Numbered from the stretch's first letter, positions 43,441 through 53,290 are shown. The stretch: 64,000 nt of DNA from Actinacidiphila epipremni (GCF_012034175.1 NZ_JAATEJ010000001.1:62001-126000); one strand, 5' to 3'. Notes: generated by a model not told the origin, from the letters alone. Program-made: numbers and translations.

Positions 43441-43493
43441 GGGTAGGAACGCAAAGACTCCTTTGCAACGGCTTTTGCAAAGGAGTCTTTGCA
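43441..43493 (-). promoter_or_regulatory. nested palindromic operator and promoter of the ArsR-exporter operon
   Basis: A perfect 18-bp inverted repeat (43452-43469 and 43476-43493) flanks six bases. Each arm itself is a palindrome, GCAAAG-N4-CTTTGC. On the minus strand TTGCAA (43469-43464) and TACCCT (43446-43441), 17 bases apart, make a good promoter inside and next to the proximal site. Two regulator dimers could therefore cover the promoter. Confidence 0.85.
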
Positions 43494-43559
43494 TCTGCGG
43501 CAGGCGCAGGGCCGGCGCCGGGCTGTGGACTCCGGGCCGGGAAGGACGGGGCCGCGGGC

Positions 43560-44054
43560 CTACGCGTCCCGGGCGGCCTGCTCCACCAGGGGGATGATCC
43601 GCATCGGCACCGGGTTCTCCAGCGCGATCGCCGTGGAGGCCCGCACGATGCCCTCGAAGCCCACGACCCGGTCGATGACCCGCTGCAGATCCGCGTTCGA
43701 ACGGGCCACCAGGCGGCACAGCATGTCGCCCTCGCCGGTGATCGTATGCAGTTCCAGCACCTCCGGGACCGACGCGAGGTGGGCGCGCACGTCCGGGCCG
43801 AGGCCCTGCCGGATCTCCAGCGTCGCGAACGCCGTCACCGGATAGCCGAGCGCCGCCGGGTCCACCTGCGGGCCGAAGCCGCGCACGACCCCCTGCGCGC
43901 GCAGCCGGTCCAGCCGGGCCTGGACGGTGCCGCGCGCCACCCCGAGCCGGCGGGAGGCCTCCAGCACGCCTATCCGCGGCTCCCGGTCCAGCAGCGCGAT
44001 CAGCCGCCCGTCCAGCGCGTCGATGCCCATCCCCGCCCCACCGGCCTTCCGCAT
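43560..44054 (-). CDS. hpdR: Lrp/AsnC-family regulator, probable HpdR
   Basis: The 164-aa product (ATG 44054, AGGA five bases upstream; ATG 44060 adds two residues) has an AsnC HTH (DALDGRLIALLDREPRIGVLEASRRLGV) and a RAM/AsnC ligand-binding domain (AFATLEIRQGLGPDVRAHLASVPEVLELHTITGEGDMLCRLVA). It is divergent from hppD with a 107-bp gap containing palindromes. This matches the hpdR-hpdA arrangement known in S. coelicolor, where the regulator controls tyrosine catabolism. The ligand would be tyrosine or 4-hydroxyphenylpyruvate (inference). Confidence 0.88.
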   Translation of the reverse strand: MRKAGGAGMGIDALDGRLIALLDREPRIGVLEASRRLGVARGTVQARLDRLRAQGVVRGFGPQVDPAALGYPVTAFATLEIRQGLGPDVRAHLASVPEVLELHTITGEGDMLCRLVARSNADLQRVIDRVVGFEGIVRASTAIALENPVPMRIIPLVEQAARDA

Positions 44055-44061
44055 GGTCATC

Positions 44062-45277
<1,216 letters not shown>

Positions 45278-45297
45278 CGCCCCCTCGGCCCCCCGCG

Positions 45298-45311
45298 GTG
45301 ATCCGGATCAC
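45298..45311. promoter_or_regulatory. perfect 14-bp palindrome upstream of the FAD oxidoreductase gene
   Basis: GTGATCCGGATCAC lies 38 bases before ATG 45350 and is flanked by complementary CCGCGG-type arms. It is operator-like; the binding protein is unknown. It could also act in termination of hppD. Confidence 0.5.
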
Positions 45312-45349
45312 GTCTTCCCAGGTCGCCGCGGGGGTGCCAGGGTGGGGGG

Positions 45350-46717
45350 ATGGGTGACGTGATCGGGGAACTGGTGGCCGGGCTGCCCGCGGGGGCGGTC
45401 GTGACGGATGCGGCGGTCGCCGCGTCGTACGCACAGGACATGGCCGGTTTCTCGGCCGGCGGGCAGCCGCTCGCCGTCGTGACGGCGCGCAGCACCGAGG
45501 ACGTGCAGCACGTGATGCGCACCGCGACCGCGCACCGGGTGCCGGTCGTGCCGCAGGGCGCGCGGACCGGGCTTTCCGGCGGGGCGAACGCCGTCGACGG
45601 CTGCCTCGTGCTGTCCCTGGTCAAGATGGACCGCATCCTGGAGATCGACCCCGTCGAGCGCGTCGCCGTCGTCGAACCCGGCGTCGTCAATGCGGTGCTC
45701 TCCCGCGCGGTGGGGAAGCACGGGCTGTCCTACCCGCCCGACCCGTCGAGCTGGGAGCAGTGCACCATCGGCGGCAACATCGCCACCGGCGCCGGCGGCC
45801 TGTGCTGCGTCAAGTACGGCGTGACGGCCGAGTACGTCCTCGGCCTCGACGTCGTCCTCGCCGACGGGCGGCTGCTGCGCACCGGGCGGCGCACCGCCAA
45901 GGGCGTCGCCGGCTACGACCTGACCCGGCTGTTCGTCGGCTCCGAGGGCACCCTCGGCGTCGTCGTCGGGGCGGTGCTCGCGCTCAGGCCCGCGCCGCCG
46001 CCGCACCTCGTGCTCGCCGCGGAGTTCCCGTCCGCCGCAGCCGCCGGGGAGGCGGTGTGCGCGATCATGGCGGCCGGGCACGTACCGTCGCTGCTGGAGC
46101 TGATGGACGGCACGACCGTACGGGCGGTCAACGCCATGGCCCGCATGGGGCTGCCGGAGACCACCGAGGCGCTGCTGCTCGCCGCGTTCGACACCCCCGA
46201 CCCCGCGGCCGACCTCGCGGCGGTCGGCGCGCTGTGCACCGCCGCGGGCGCCACCGAGGTCGTCCCGGCCTCCGACCCCGCCGAGTCCGAACTGCTGCTC
46301 CAGGCCCGCCGGTTGTCGCTCACCGCGCTGGAGAAGGTCTCGACGGCCATGCTCATCGACGACGTGTGCGTCCCGCGCGGCCGGCTCGGCGAGATGCTGG
46401 ACGGCGTCGCGGCGATCGCCGGCACGTACGGCCTGACGATCGGGGTGTGCGCGCACGCCGGCGACGGCAACACCCACCCCGTGGTGTGCTTCGACCGGCA
46501 CGACGCCGACGAGACCCGGCGGGCCCGGGAGTCCTTCGACGCGATCATGGCGCTCGGCCTGTCGCTCGGCGGCACCATCACCGGCGAGCACGGGGTGGGG
46601 CTGCTCAAGCGCGACTGGCTGGCCCGGGAGGCCGGCCCGACCGGCATGGAGCTCCAGCGCGGCATCAAGGCCGTCTTCGACCCGCTCGGCCTGCTCAACC
46701 CCGGCAAAGTCCTGTGA
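45350..46717 (+). CDS. FAD-binding oxidoreductase, GlcD/D-lactate dehydrogenase type
   Basis: The 455-aa product has a PCMH-type FAD domain (VPVVPQGARTGLSGGANAVDGCLVLSL, residues about 65-92, and SSWEQCTIGGNIATGAGGLCCVKYG, which anchors FAD). The C-terminal FAD-oxidase domain ends GTITGEHGVGLLKRDWL and the usual PLGLLNPGKVL. Such enzymes oxidise a 2-hydroxy acid (glycolate, D-lactate or similar). Without glcE/F neighbours it is a single-subunit enzyme. The start ATG 45350 has a G-rich ribosome site. Confidence 0.93.
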   Translation: MGDVIGELVAGLPAGAVVTDAAVAASYAQDMAGFSAGGQPLAVVTARSTEDVQHVMRTATAHRVPVVPQGARTGLSGGANAVDGCLVLSLVKMDRILEIDPVERVAVVEPGVVNAVLSRAVGKHGLSYPPDPSSWEQCTIGGNIATGAGGLCCVKYGVTAEYVLGLDVVLADGRLLRTGRRTAKGVAGYDLTRLFVGSEGTLGVVVGAVLALRPAPPPHLVLAAEFPSAAAAGEAVCAIMAAGHVPSLLELMDGTTVRAVNAMARMGLPETTEALLLAAFDTPDPAADLAAVGALCTAAGATEVVPASDPAESELLLQARRLSLTALEKVSTAMLIDDVCVPRGRLGEMLDGVAAIAGTYGLTIGVCAHAGDGNTHPVVCFDRHDADETRRARESFDAIMALGLSLGGTITGEHGVGLLKRDWLAREAGPTGMELQRGIKAVFDPLGLLNPGKVL

Positions 46718-46741
46718 CCGCACCGCACCCCGGCGGGGCGG

Positions 46742-47221
46742 CTACGCACTCGCGTCCGGGGTGTCGTCGGAGTCCTTCCACGCCTCGCGCAGCCACACGT
46801 CGTCCCCGGCGGTCGGCGCGAGCAGCCGGCTCAGCCCGTCGTCCATGCCCAGCTGCTCGTGCTCGGTGCCCGGCGGCACCGCCCGCAGCGTGCGCTCCAG
46901 CCAGGACGCGACCGGCGAGGACGGCGCCTCCAGCAGCGCCTCGCCGTCCGGCGAGCTGAGCGCCATGCACAGCACGCTGCGCCCGCCCACCTTCGTCGGC
47001 CAGATCCGCACGTCGCCGTGCCCGCACGGCCGGAACACCCCCTCCACGATCAGCTCACGGGCGAACGTCCAGTTGACGGGCAGGTCGGAGCCCACATGGA
47101 AGGTGATGTGCACGGCGAACGGATCGCTGGAGCGGTAGACCAGCCTCGCCGGTACGGGGATGCTGCGCTCGGGCGACAGCACCAGCTGCATTTCGAGTTC
47201 GCGTTCCACCACGGTCTGCAT
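46742..47221 (-). CDS. ssgG: SsgA-like sporulation and cell division protein, SsgG-like
   Basis: The 159-aa product is a member of the SsgA-like family unique to sporulating actinomycetes, which position the division machinery and peptidoglycan hydrolases during sporulation. It has the family core SIPVPARLVYRSSDPFAVHITFH, FARELIVEGVF, GDVRIWP and SSPDGEALLEAP. The position next to hppD and the FAD oxidoreductase matches ssgG (SCO2924, from memory), hence the subtype. ATG 47221 has AAGGAC nine bases upstream. The C-terminal about 25 residues are acidic. Confidence 0.92.
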   Translation of the reverse strand: MQTVVERELEMQLVLSPERSIPVPARLVYRSSDPFAVHITFHVGSDLPVNWTFARELIVEGVFRPCGHGDVRIWPTKVGGRSVLCMALSSPDGEALLEAPSSPVASWLERTLRAVPPGTEHEQLGMDDGLSRLLAPTAGDDVWLREAWKDSDDTPDASA

Positions 47222-47599
47222 CGAGTCGACGTCCTTTCCTTGGCGCGGCGGCCCCTCTTGGCGGGTATCGCTGAGCGGGGCCAGCACCTGGAGAGAGCGC
47301 GTGCCTCTCTCACCATTACGTGACTTCGCGGGATTAGGTTCAAAATCCGGGAAGAGGGGGCGCGCGGCGGCGTGTGCGGGTAATGACGAGTCAGGCGTGC
47401 GAGGCATGCCGGGGCGCGGAGCGGGGTAGGGCGGGGCGGGTGCGTGGCCGGTGCGCGGCCGGTGCGTGGCCGGTGCGCGGCCGGTGCCGGGCGGGTGCCG
47501 GGCGGTGCGGCGCGCGGCGGCGCGGGCCCGCGGGTGCCCCGGGTCTGGTATTTCTGGACGCTGCACCCCCTGGCCGAGCAGATACGGACCCCGTGACCC
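47222..47599. other. divergent ssgG-RDD intergenic region
   Basis: These 378 bp contain no gene. The part near ssgG is less GC-rich and includes GAGAGA and TCTCTC arms at about 47291-47313 and a stretch around 47315-47355 that may hold the ssgG promoter. The middle carries an 11-bp tandem repeat (47439-47482). The part near the RDD gene is strongly GC-rich. Confidence 0.6.
47439..47482. repeat. 11-bp tandem repeat (two copies of a 22-bp unit)
   Basis: GGTGCGTGGCC and GGTGCGCGGCC alternate twice without other change, then degenerate into GGTGCCGGGC repeats up to about 47510. Confidence 0.85.
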
Positions 47600-48826
47600 A
47601 TGAGCGCACCTCCTTCCGGTCCTTCTGGTTCTTCCGGTTCCGCGTCGTCCCCGGCGCCCGGCTACTACCCGGACCCGTCGATCCCGAACTACATCCGCTA
47701 CTGGAACGGTTCCGCGTGGGTGCCGGGCACCAGCAGGCCGGCCCCGCCGGGCGAGTCCGGTACGGCCTCCGGTCCGCCGGCGCCCGGGCCCGTCGTGCCG
47801 CCGCCCGCGATGCCGGCCGTCGACGAGTCGGGCCCGATGTTCCTCGACGCCGACCCCGCGGCCCCCACCGCCGTCCAGGGCACCCCGGCCCCCACGGTCC
47901 CGCCCCAACCCGCCGCCGGTGAGTGGCCCGAGCCGGCCGCTGCGCCGCCCGCCGCGGAGTGGCCCGAGCCGGCCGAGCCCGCCGGGGGTTGGCCGTCGCC
48001 GGCCGGGCAGCAGGCCGCCGCGGCGCCCGGGCCCGCGTGGCCGGTGCCGGCGGCGAACCCGCCGGGGGGTGAGCTGCCGCCCATCTCCTGGGGCGCGCAG
48101 GGGCAGCCCGCGCCGCACCAGCACCCGGCTCCGCACCAGCAGCAGCAACCTGCCCCGCAGCCCTTCCCGATGCCGTCCCCGCCCGAGCCGCCCACGCAGT
48201 CCACGCCCTCGCCCATCGGCAACCCGCCCGTGCCGCAGCAGAACGCCGCGCCCTGGGCCGAGCAGGTGCACGAGCTGGCCCGTGACGCGCCGCTGCCCTG
48301 GCGTCCCGTCGCCGCCGACCCGTTCGCGAGCGCCCGGGCGCAGGACCGGCCCGGCGGGCTGCTCCGGCGGCTGGCCGCGTGGGTCGTCGACACGGTGGTC
48401 TTCGTCGCGGTGACCGGGGCGGCGGCGCTGCCGCTGGGCTCGGCGGCGTACCACCACGCGCAGGACAAGGTGGACGCGGCGAAGCTCACCGGCGAGACGG
48501 TGAAGGTGTGGCTCCTGGACGCCACGACCGGCGCGGAGGCCGCGGCGGCGCTCCTGGTCGCCCTCCTCGCCGGCATCCTCCTGGAGGTGCTCCCCACGGC
48601 CAAGTGGGGCCGCACGCTGGGCAAAAAGCTCACCGGCCTGAGGGTCCTCGACATCGAGGCCCAGCAGCCCCCCACCTTCTGGCCCAGCCTGCGCCGCTGG
48701 TTGCTCCGCACGGTCCTCAACGCCCTCGCCATCGGCGCGGTGGGTATGGCCTGGGCCCTCATCGACCGCCCCTGGCACCAAGCCTGGCACGACAAGGCAA
48801 CCCACACGTTCGTCGCCGCGAGCTAA
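47600..48826 (+). CDS. RDD-family membrane protein with DUF2510 and Pro-rich N-terminus
   Basis: The 408-aa product starts at ATG 47600. An N-terminal DUF2510 motif (GYYPDPSIPNYIRYWNGSAW, residues about 21-40) is followed by a long Pro/Ala/Gln-rich disordered stretch (about 45-235). The C-terminal RDD domain (about 250-405) has three TM helices with the signature residues: GLLRRLAAWVVDTVVF (R, D), GRTLGKKLTGLRVLD, and SLRRWLLRT. The RDD family includes transporters and scaffold proteins; the role is unknown. A second RDD gene lies 776 bp downstream. Confidence 0.92.
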   Translation: MSAPPSGPSGSSGSASSPAPGYYPDPSIPNYIRYWNGSAWVPGTSRPAPPGESGTASGPPAPGPVVPPPAMPAVDESGPMFLDADPAAPTAVQGTPAPTVPPQPAAGEWPEPAAAPPAAEWPEPAEPAGGWPSPAGQQAAAAPGPAWPVPAANPPGGELPPISWGAQGQPAPHQHPAPHQQQQPAPQPFPMPSPPEPPTQSTPSPIGNPPVPQQNAAPWAEQVHELARDAPLPWRPVAADPFASARAQDRPGGLLRRLAAWVVDTVVFVAVTGAAALPLGSAAYHHAQDKVDAAKLTGETVKVWLLDATTGAEAAAALLVALLAGILLEVLPTAKWGRTLGKKLTGLRVLDIEAQQPPTFWPSLRRWLLRTVLNALAIGAVGMAWALIDRPWHQAWHDKATHTFVAAS

Positions 48827-48974
48827 CCCCGACGCCGGTGGCCGCCCCCCCCGGGGGCCAAGGGGGCGGCTACGCCGCGGGGCGCCCGCCCGGGGGCGCG
48901 GGGCCGCCCTGCATTTGCGCCCACCGCCGCATCTGCGCCCGGCGGGGCTGCGGCTGCGCCTGACGGCCACCACC

Positions 48975-49104
48975 CAGGGGCGCGGGGAACTGCGCGCGCA
49001 ACCAACCACCGGCCGGTGGCCCGGAGACGACAGCAACAGCCCCTTTGGGGCGGTGACGACCTGCGGGCCGCATATGGCTGGTCGCGCAGTTCCCCGCGCC
49101 CCTG
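48975..49104. repeat. 130-bp element with perfect 22-bp terminal inverted repeats, copy A
   Basis: It begins CAGGGGCGCGGGGAACT and ends with the exact reverse complement of its first 22 bases. The interior contains GCAACAGCCCCTTTGGGG and GCATATGGCTGGTCG, shared with copies B and C. Confidence 0.9.
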
Positions 49105-49172
49105 AAAAAGCATCCGGCGGCGCAGCCGCAAGCCCCCGCCGGCTGGGCGCCTGGACGCCGGACGTCAACCTC

Positions 49173-49302
49173 CAGGGGCGCGGGGAACTGCGCGCGCAAC
49201 CGGCCACCGGCCGGTGGTCCGGATCGGACTGAATAGCCCCTTTGGGTCGGTGGCGATGTGCAGGCCGGTTCTTGGCTGGTCGCGCAGTTCCCCGCGCCCC
49301 TG
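49173..49302. repeat. 130-bp element with perfect 22-bp terminal inverted repeats, copy B
   Basis: It has the same ends and the same length as copy A. The interior reads CCGGCCGGTGGTCCGGATCG, then AGCCCCTTTGGGTCGGTGGC. It runs directly into the 88-bp direct repeats. Confidence 0.9.
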
Positions 49303-49510
49303 GTGTGCTGGCCCGCGGCGCAGCCGCAAGCCCCGCCGGGGAGCGCCCACGCGGCGGCAGCCGCACATCAAACACAGCCCCGCGCCCCTGGTGTGCTGGC
49401 CCGCGGCGCAGCCGCAAGCCCCGCCGGGGAGCGCCCACGCGGCGGCAGCCGCAGATCAGATACAGCCCCGCGCCCCTGGTGTGCCGGCCCGCGGCGCAGC
49501 CGCAAGCCCG
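49290..49510. repeat. 88-bp direct tandem repeat, about 2.5 copies
   Basis: Units start at 49290, 49378 and 49466 with CCCCGCGCCCCTGGTGTG and include GCGGCGCAGCCGCAAGCCC and CACGCGGCGGCAGCCGCA. The third is partial. The same segments reappear near 54560-54650. Confidence 0.88.
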
Positions 49511-49602
49511 CGCGCCCCGGGGGGTTGGCGTTCGGCGTCGGGAGTCCCCCGGATGGGGGTTGGTGGGGGGCGGAGGGGCAGGTCGCGGGGTGTACTCGGC
49601 TC

Positions 49603-50256
49603 ATGAGTAGTGATCAGCCGCCGCAGCAGCCGCCCGCAGGGAACCCGTACGGCAGCCCTCCGCCGGGGGAGGGCGGGAACCCGTACGGGAGTCCGCCGCC
49701 CGGGGAGGGTGGGCCGTACGGGGGGCAGCCGCCCGGGGGAGGCGGGCCGTACGGGGGGCCGCCGGGAGGCGGGGGGTGGGGTGGGGGGAGTCCGTACGGG
49801 CGGGGGGCGGAGCCCATGCCGGGGATGCCGCCGCTTGCCGCCTCAGGCAAGCGCCTGCTCGCCCGCATCATCGACGTCATCATCGTGCTGATCCCCGCCG
49901 GCCTCCTGGACTGGGCCGCCGGCGGCGTCCACGGCGACGACTGGACCGCCGGCCGCTCCGCGATCGGCGGCATCTTCACCGCCGGCCTCGGCTTCCTCTA
50001 CGAGTGGTACATGACCAAGTCCACCGGCCAGACGGTGGGCAAGAAACTCATGGGCATCCGCGCCGCGACCCTCTCCGACGGCAGCGTCCCGTCCACCAAC
50101 GCCGCCGCGGCCCGCGCCGCGATCCTCTGGCTCCCCGCCTTCTGCTGCAGCTGCTTCTGGTTCCTCATCATCGGCATCACCGTGCTGTTCGACCGCCCCT
50201 ACAAGCAGGGAGTGCACGAGAAGGCGGCCAGGACCGTGGTCGTGACCGCCGTCTGA
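49603..50256 (+). CDS. RDD-family membrane protein with PYG-repeat N-terminus
   Basis: The 217-aa product starts at ATG 49603. Residues 1 to about 72 are a Pro/Gly/Tyr repeat (GNPYGSPPPGEGG occurs twice, then PYGGxPPGGGG units). The RDD domain follows (about 82-215) with ASGKRLLARIIDVIIVLIPAG, TGQTVGKKLMGIRA and FDRPYKQGVHEKAA. A CCSC cluster occurs in the third TM region. It is related to the 47600 gene in domain content but lacks DUF2510. The function is unknown. Confidence 0.9.
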   Translation: MSSDQPPQQPPAGNPYGSPPPGEGGNPYGSPPPGEGGPYGGQPPGGGGPYGGPPGGGGWGGGSPYGRGAEPMPGMPPLAASGKRLLARIIDVIIVLIPAGLLDWAAGGVHGDDWTAGRSAIGGIFTAGLGFLYEWYMTKSTGQTVGKKLMGIRAATLSDGSVPSTNAAAARAAILWLPAFCCSCFWFLIIGITVLFDRPYKQGVHEKAARTVVVTAV

Positions 50257-50264
50257 TGGTGCGT

Positions 50265-50549
50265 TCAGCGCCGCAGCGAGTGCTGCCGTACGGGGCCGGC
50301 CTCGGCCGCGCCGGCGACCCGGGAGCGGGGGACCGGCACCGCGGCGGGCGCCGGGGCGGCGGCCGGGCGCGGGGCGGCGGCGCGGCGGGCCGCGGACACC
50401 GTGACGGCGAGCCCGAGCAGCAGCCCGCCGGCGGCGACGGCGACGACGGCGGCGCCGGAGCGTACGTCGGACAGCAGCAGCGCCGCGAAGGTGGACAGGA
50501 CGACGGTGAGGGAACCGTAGGCGAGTTGCGCGGTCGTCGGACGTGGCAT
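50265..50549 (-). CDS. small hypothetical membrane protein
   Basis: The 94-aa product from ATG 50549 has two hydrophobic helices (LAYGSLTVVLSTFAALLLS, about residues 9-27; GAAVVAVAAGGLLLGLAVTVS, about 32-52) and an Ala/Pro/Arg-rich tail. It converges on the RDD gene with an 8-bp gap. No family is recognised, but codon use is normal for the window and a GAGGAC ribosome-site candidate precedes it. Confidence 0.65.
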   Translation of the reverse strand: MPRPTTAQLAYGSLTVVLSTFAALLLSDVRSGAAVVAVAAGGLLLGLAVTVSAARRAAAPRPAAAPAPAAVPVPRSRVAGAAEAGPVRQHSLRR

Positions 50550-50863
50550 CGGGGGGACCGTCCTCGGGTACGTCGAAGCGGGGGCACGCTGACGGGTGGC
50601 TCCTGTTGTGCGTGCCCGGGGCGAACAGCCGGTAAGCGTGACCTAACCCACAGCACGGAGCACAAGGGGGCGCACGGGGTCGCACGCGCGTCCGAACGCC
50701 GCAATTGCAGCGGTCAACAGCCGTCCCCCGACCGCGGCCTGACGTCCGCTCAGCGGAACCGCGGAACCGGTAAACGTACTGTCCCGCCATGTCCAAGTCA
50801 AGATCTGTTTTTTCCCGCGGCACTCCGGTGCAATGGCCTTTCCCAAGGGGAGGTCAAATAATC
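50550..50863. other. upstream region of the M6 protease gene
   Basis: These 314 bp lie between divergent genes. The region is locally less GC-rich around 50790-50870 (TTTTTTCC, AATAATC) and contains the AAGGGGAGG ribosome site at 50845-50853. An in-frame ATG at 50789 exists, but it would place 25 residues ahead of the natural signal peptide. Confidence 0.55.
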
Positions 50864-53290
50864 TTGAAGAATCAGCGGAGGATCACCCAGACCGCCGCCC
50901 TGTCCCTGGCCATCGCCGTCCTCGGCGTGCTGCCCACCGCCACCGCGGCGGGCGCGTCCGAGGCGGCGCAGGACCACGCGTCCGGGACCGTGGCGTCGGC
51001 GACTTCCGACCCGGCGCAGAGCGAGCCGCACGACCTGCCGGGCCCGTTCACCAAGCAGCAGGCCGCCGAGCGGTCCGCGGCGCTCCAGCAGGTCGTCGCC
51101 GGCAAGGCGACCGTCCAGCAGATCGGCGGCTCCAAGGTCGTCAAGATCGGCGCCGGCAAGGGCGGCAAGGCCAAGGGCAAGAGCAAGTACGTGGAGCTCA
51201 GCCGGGAGAAGACCGACAAGATCTTCACCATCCTCGCGGAGTTCGGCGACCAGGTGGACAGCACCACCACCTACGACCCCGACGGCCCCGACGGCCCCGA
51301 GGCCCCCGTCACCAAGTACGGCGGCCAGCCCGGCCCGGCGCACAACCAGATCGCCCAGCCCGACCGGTCCGAGGACAACAGCACGGCCTGGCAGGCCGAC
51401 TACGACCAGCAGCACTTCCAGGAACTGTACTTCGCCCACAAGTCCGGCCAGGACTCGCTGGCCACCTACTACGAGCGCCAGTCCTCGGGCCGCTACTCGG
51501 TCGACGGCGAGGTCTCCGCGTGGGTCAAGGTGCCCTGGAACGAGGCCCGTTACGGCTCCAACTACTGCGGCGCCAGCACCTGCTCCAGCGCCTGGGACCT
51601 GATCCGCGACGCCACCACCGCGTACGTCGACGACCAGAAGGCGCAGGGCCGCACCGACGCCCAGATCAAGGCGGACCTGGCGCAGTACGACCAGTGGGAC
51701 CGCTACGACTACGACGGCGACGGCAACTTCAACGAGCCCGACGGCTACATCGACCACTTCCAGATCGTGCACGCCGGCGCCGACGAGTCGGCCGGCGGCG
51801 GCGCGCAGGGCACCGACGCGCTGTGGGCGCACCGCTGGTACGCCTACGGCACCGACGCCGGCCGCACCGGCCCGGCCGACAACCGCGCGGGCGGCACCCA
51901 GATCGGCGACACCGGCATCTGGATCGGCGACTACACCCTCCAGCCGGAGAACGGCGGCCTCGGCGTCTTCGCCCACGAGTACGGCCACGACCTGGGCCTG
52001 CCCGACGAGTACGACACGACGTACATAGGCGAGAACAACACCGCCTTCTGGACGCTGATGTCGTCCGGCTCGTGGATGGGCACCGGCAAGAACGCCATCG
52101 GCGACCGCCCCGACGACATGAACGCCTGGGACAAGCTCCAGCTCGGCTGGCTCAACTACGGCACGGCCAAGGCCGCGACGCGCTCCACCACCAAGCTGGG
52201 CGTGGCCGAGTACAACACCAAGGACAAGCAGGCGCTGATCGTCAGCCTCCCCGACAAGACGGTGACCACGACGATCACCCAGCCCGCCGAGGGCAGCAAG
52301 CAGTGGTGGTCCGGCAGCGGCGACAACCTCGCCAACACCCTCACCCGATCGGTGGACCTGACGGGCAAGACGTCCGCCGCCCTCACCCTCAAGGGGTGGT
52401 GGGACATCGAGGAGAACTACGACTACCTCTACACCGAGGTCTCCACCGACGGCGGCGCGAACTGGACCGCCCTCGACGGCACCGCGAACGGCGCGTCGCT
52501 GCCGCGTGACGGCGGCAACACCCCGGCGCTGACCGGCACCAGCGGCGCGTACGAGGACCTGTCCTTCCCGCTCGACGCCTACGCGGGCAAGCAGATCCAG
52601 CTGCGCTTCCGCTACCTCACCGACGGCGGTGTCGCCCAGCAGGGCTTCGCGGCCGACGCGATCACCGTCACCGCGGACGGTTCCACGCTCCTCAGCGACG
52701 GCGCCGAGACCGACGACAACGGGTGGACCGCGAAGGGCTTCAGCCGCATCGGCGCGTCCTTCACCGACGACTACCCCGAGTTCTACATCGCCGAGAACCG
52801 GCAGTACGTCAGCTTCGACCAGACGCTCAGGACCGGCCCGTACAACTTCGGCTGGACCGGCACCGCGCCGCAGAAGGTCGAGCACTTCCCGTACCAGAAC
52901 GGCCTGCTGATCTGGCTGTGGGACACCTCGCAGGCCGACAACAACGTCGGGCTGCACCCGGGCGCGGGGCAGATACTGCCCGTCGACGCGCACGCCAAGG
53001 CCGAGAAGTGGGCGGACGGCTCGCTCATGCGCAACCGCATCCAGGCGTACGACTCGGCCTTCAGCTGGTATCCGACGCAGGGCTTCACCCTGCACAACAA
53101 CGGTGTCGCCGCGAAGGTGCGCGCCAAGCTCGGCGTGCCGGTCTTCGACGACCACTACGGCGACTACTACGACGAGTCCAACCCGTACGGCAGCGTGCAG
53201 GTGCCCGACACCAACACGCGGCTGACCATCGTGGGCCAGCCGCTGGACGGCAGCACGATCACCGTCCAGGTGGGCCCCGCCCACCGCTGA
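50864..53290 (+). CDS. secreted M6-family (immune inhibitor A-like) metalloprotease
   Basis: The 808-aa product from TTG 50864 (AAGGGGAGG ten bases upstream) begins with a classical signal peptide (MKNQRRITQTAALSLAIAVL, then AxA at about 30). A propeptide region with Lys/Gly-rich GKGGKAKGKSKY follows. The catalytic M6 domain carries HEYGHDLGLPDEYD, zinc-binding His371 and His375 with Glu372. C-terminal beta-domains (PGAGQILPVDAHAKAEKW, and MAM- or carbohydrate-binding-like strands) complete it. It is expected to be exported and to degrade extracellular protein. By order it corresponds to S. coelicolor SCO2920 (from memory). TTG starts are inefficient, which could limit expression. Confidence 0.92.
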   Translation: MKNQRRITQTAALSLAIAVLGVLPTATAAGASEAAQDHASGTVASATSDPAQSEPHDLPGPFTKQQAAERSAALQQVVAGKATVQQIGGSKVVKIGAGKGGKAKGKSKYVELSREKTDKIFTILAEFGDQVDSTTTYDPDGPDGPEAPVTKYGGQPGPAHNQIAQPDRSEDNSTAWQADYDQQHFQELYFAHKSGQDSLATYYERQSSGRYSVDGEVSAWVKVPWNEARYGSNYCGASTCSSAWDLIRDATTAYVDDQKAQGRTDAQIKADLAQYDQWDRYDYDGDGNFNEPDGYIDHFQIVHAGADESAGGGAQGTDALWAHRWYAYGTDAGRTGPADNRAGGTQIGDTGIWIGDYTLQPENGGLGVFAHEYGHDLGLPDEYDTTYIGENNTAFWTLMSSGSWMGTGKNAIGDRPDDMNAWDKLQLGWLNYGTAKAATRSTTKLGVAEYNTKDKQALIVSLPDKTVTTTITQPAEGSKQWWSGSGDNLANTLTRSVDLTGKTSAALTLKGWWDIEENYDYLYTEVSTDGGANWTALDGTANGASLPRDGGNTPALTGTSGAYEDLSFPLDAYAGKQIQLRFRYLTDGGVAQQGFAADAITVTADGSTLLSDGAETDDNGWTAKGFSRIGASFTDDYPEFYIAENRQYVSFDQTLRTGPYNFGWTGTAPQKVEHFPYQNGLLIWLWDTSQADNNVGLHPGAGQILPVDAHAKAEKWADGSLMRNRIQAYDSAFSWYPTQGFTLHNNGVAAKVRAKLGVPVFDDHYGDYYDESNPYGSVQVPDTNTRLTIVGQPLDGSTITVQVGPAHR

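Larger units (their letters stand above)
48827..49602. other. repeat-filled spacer between the two RDD genes
   Basis: This is the longest gene-free stretch in the window. It contains two 130-bp terminal-inverted-repeat elements (48975-49104 and 49173-49302) separated by 70 bp, then an 88-bp direct repeat (49290-49510). A possible leaderless -10 (TGTACT, 49591-49596) lies just before the next gene. No credible coding region is present in spite of open frames on both strands. Confidence 0.85.

Noticed and set aside
49290-49510. Tandem repeats considered as a CRISPR array
   Set aside because: The 88-bp units are contiguous near-identical copies with no unique spacers, and no cas genes are present.
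48827-49602. Several 60-130-codon frames in the spacer between RDD genes
   Set aside because: They translate the GC-rich repeats, differ between repeat copies only by frame, and lack ribosome sites and conserved domains.
50789-50863. Longer start of the M6 protease at ATG 50789
   Set aside because: It would put 25 atypical residues before a perfect signal peptide, and the strong AAGGGGAGG site is positioned for TTG 50864.
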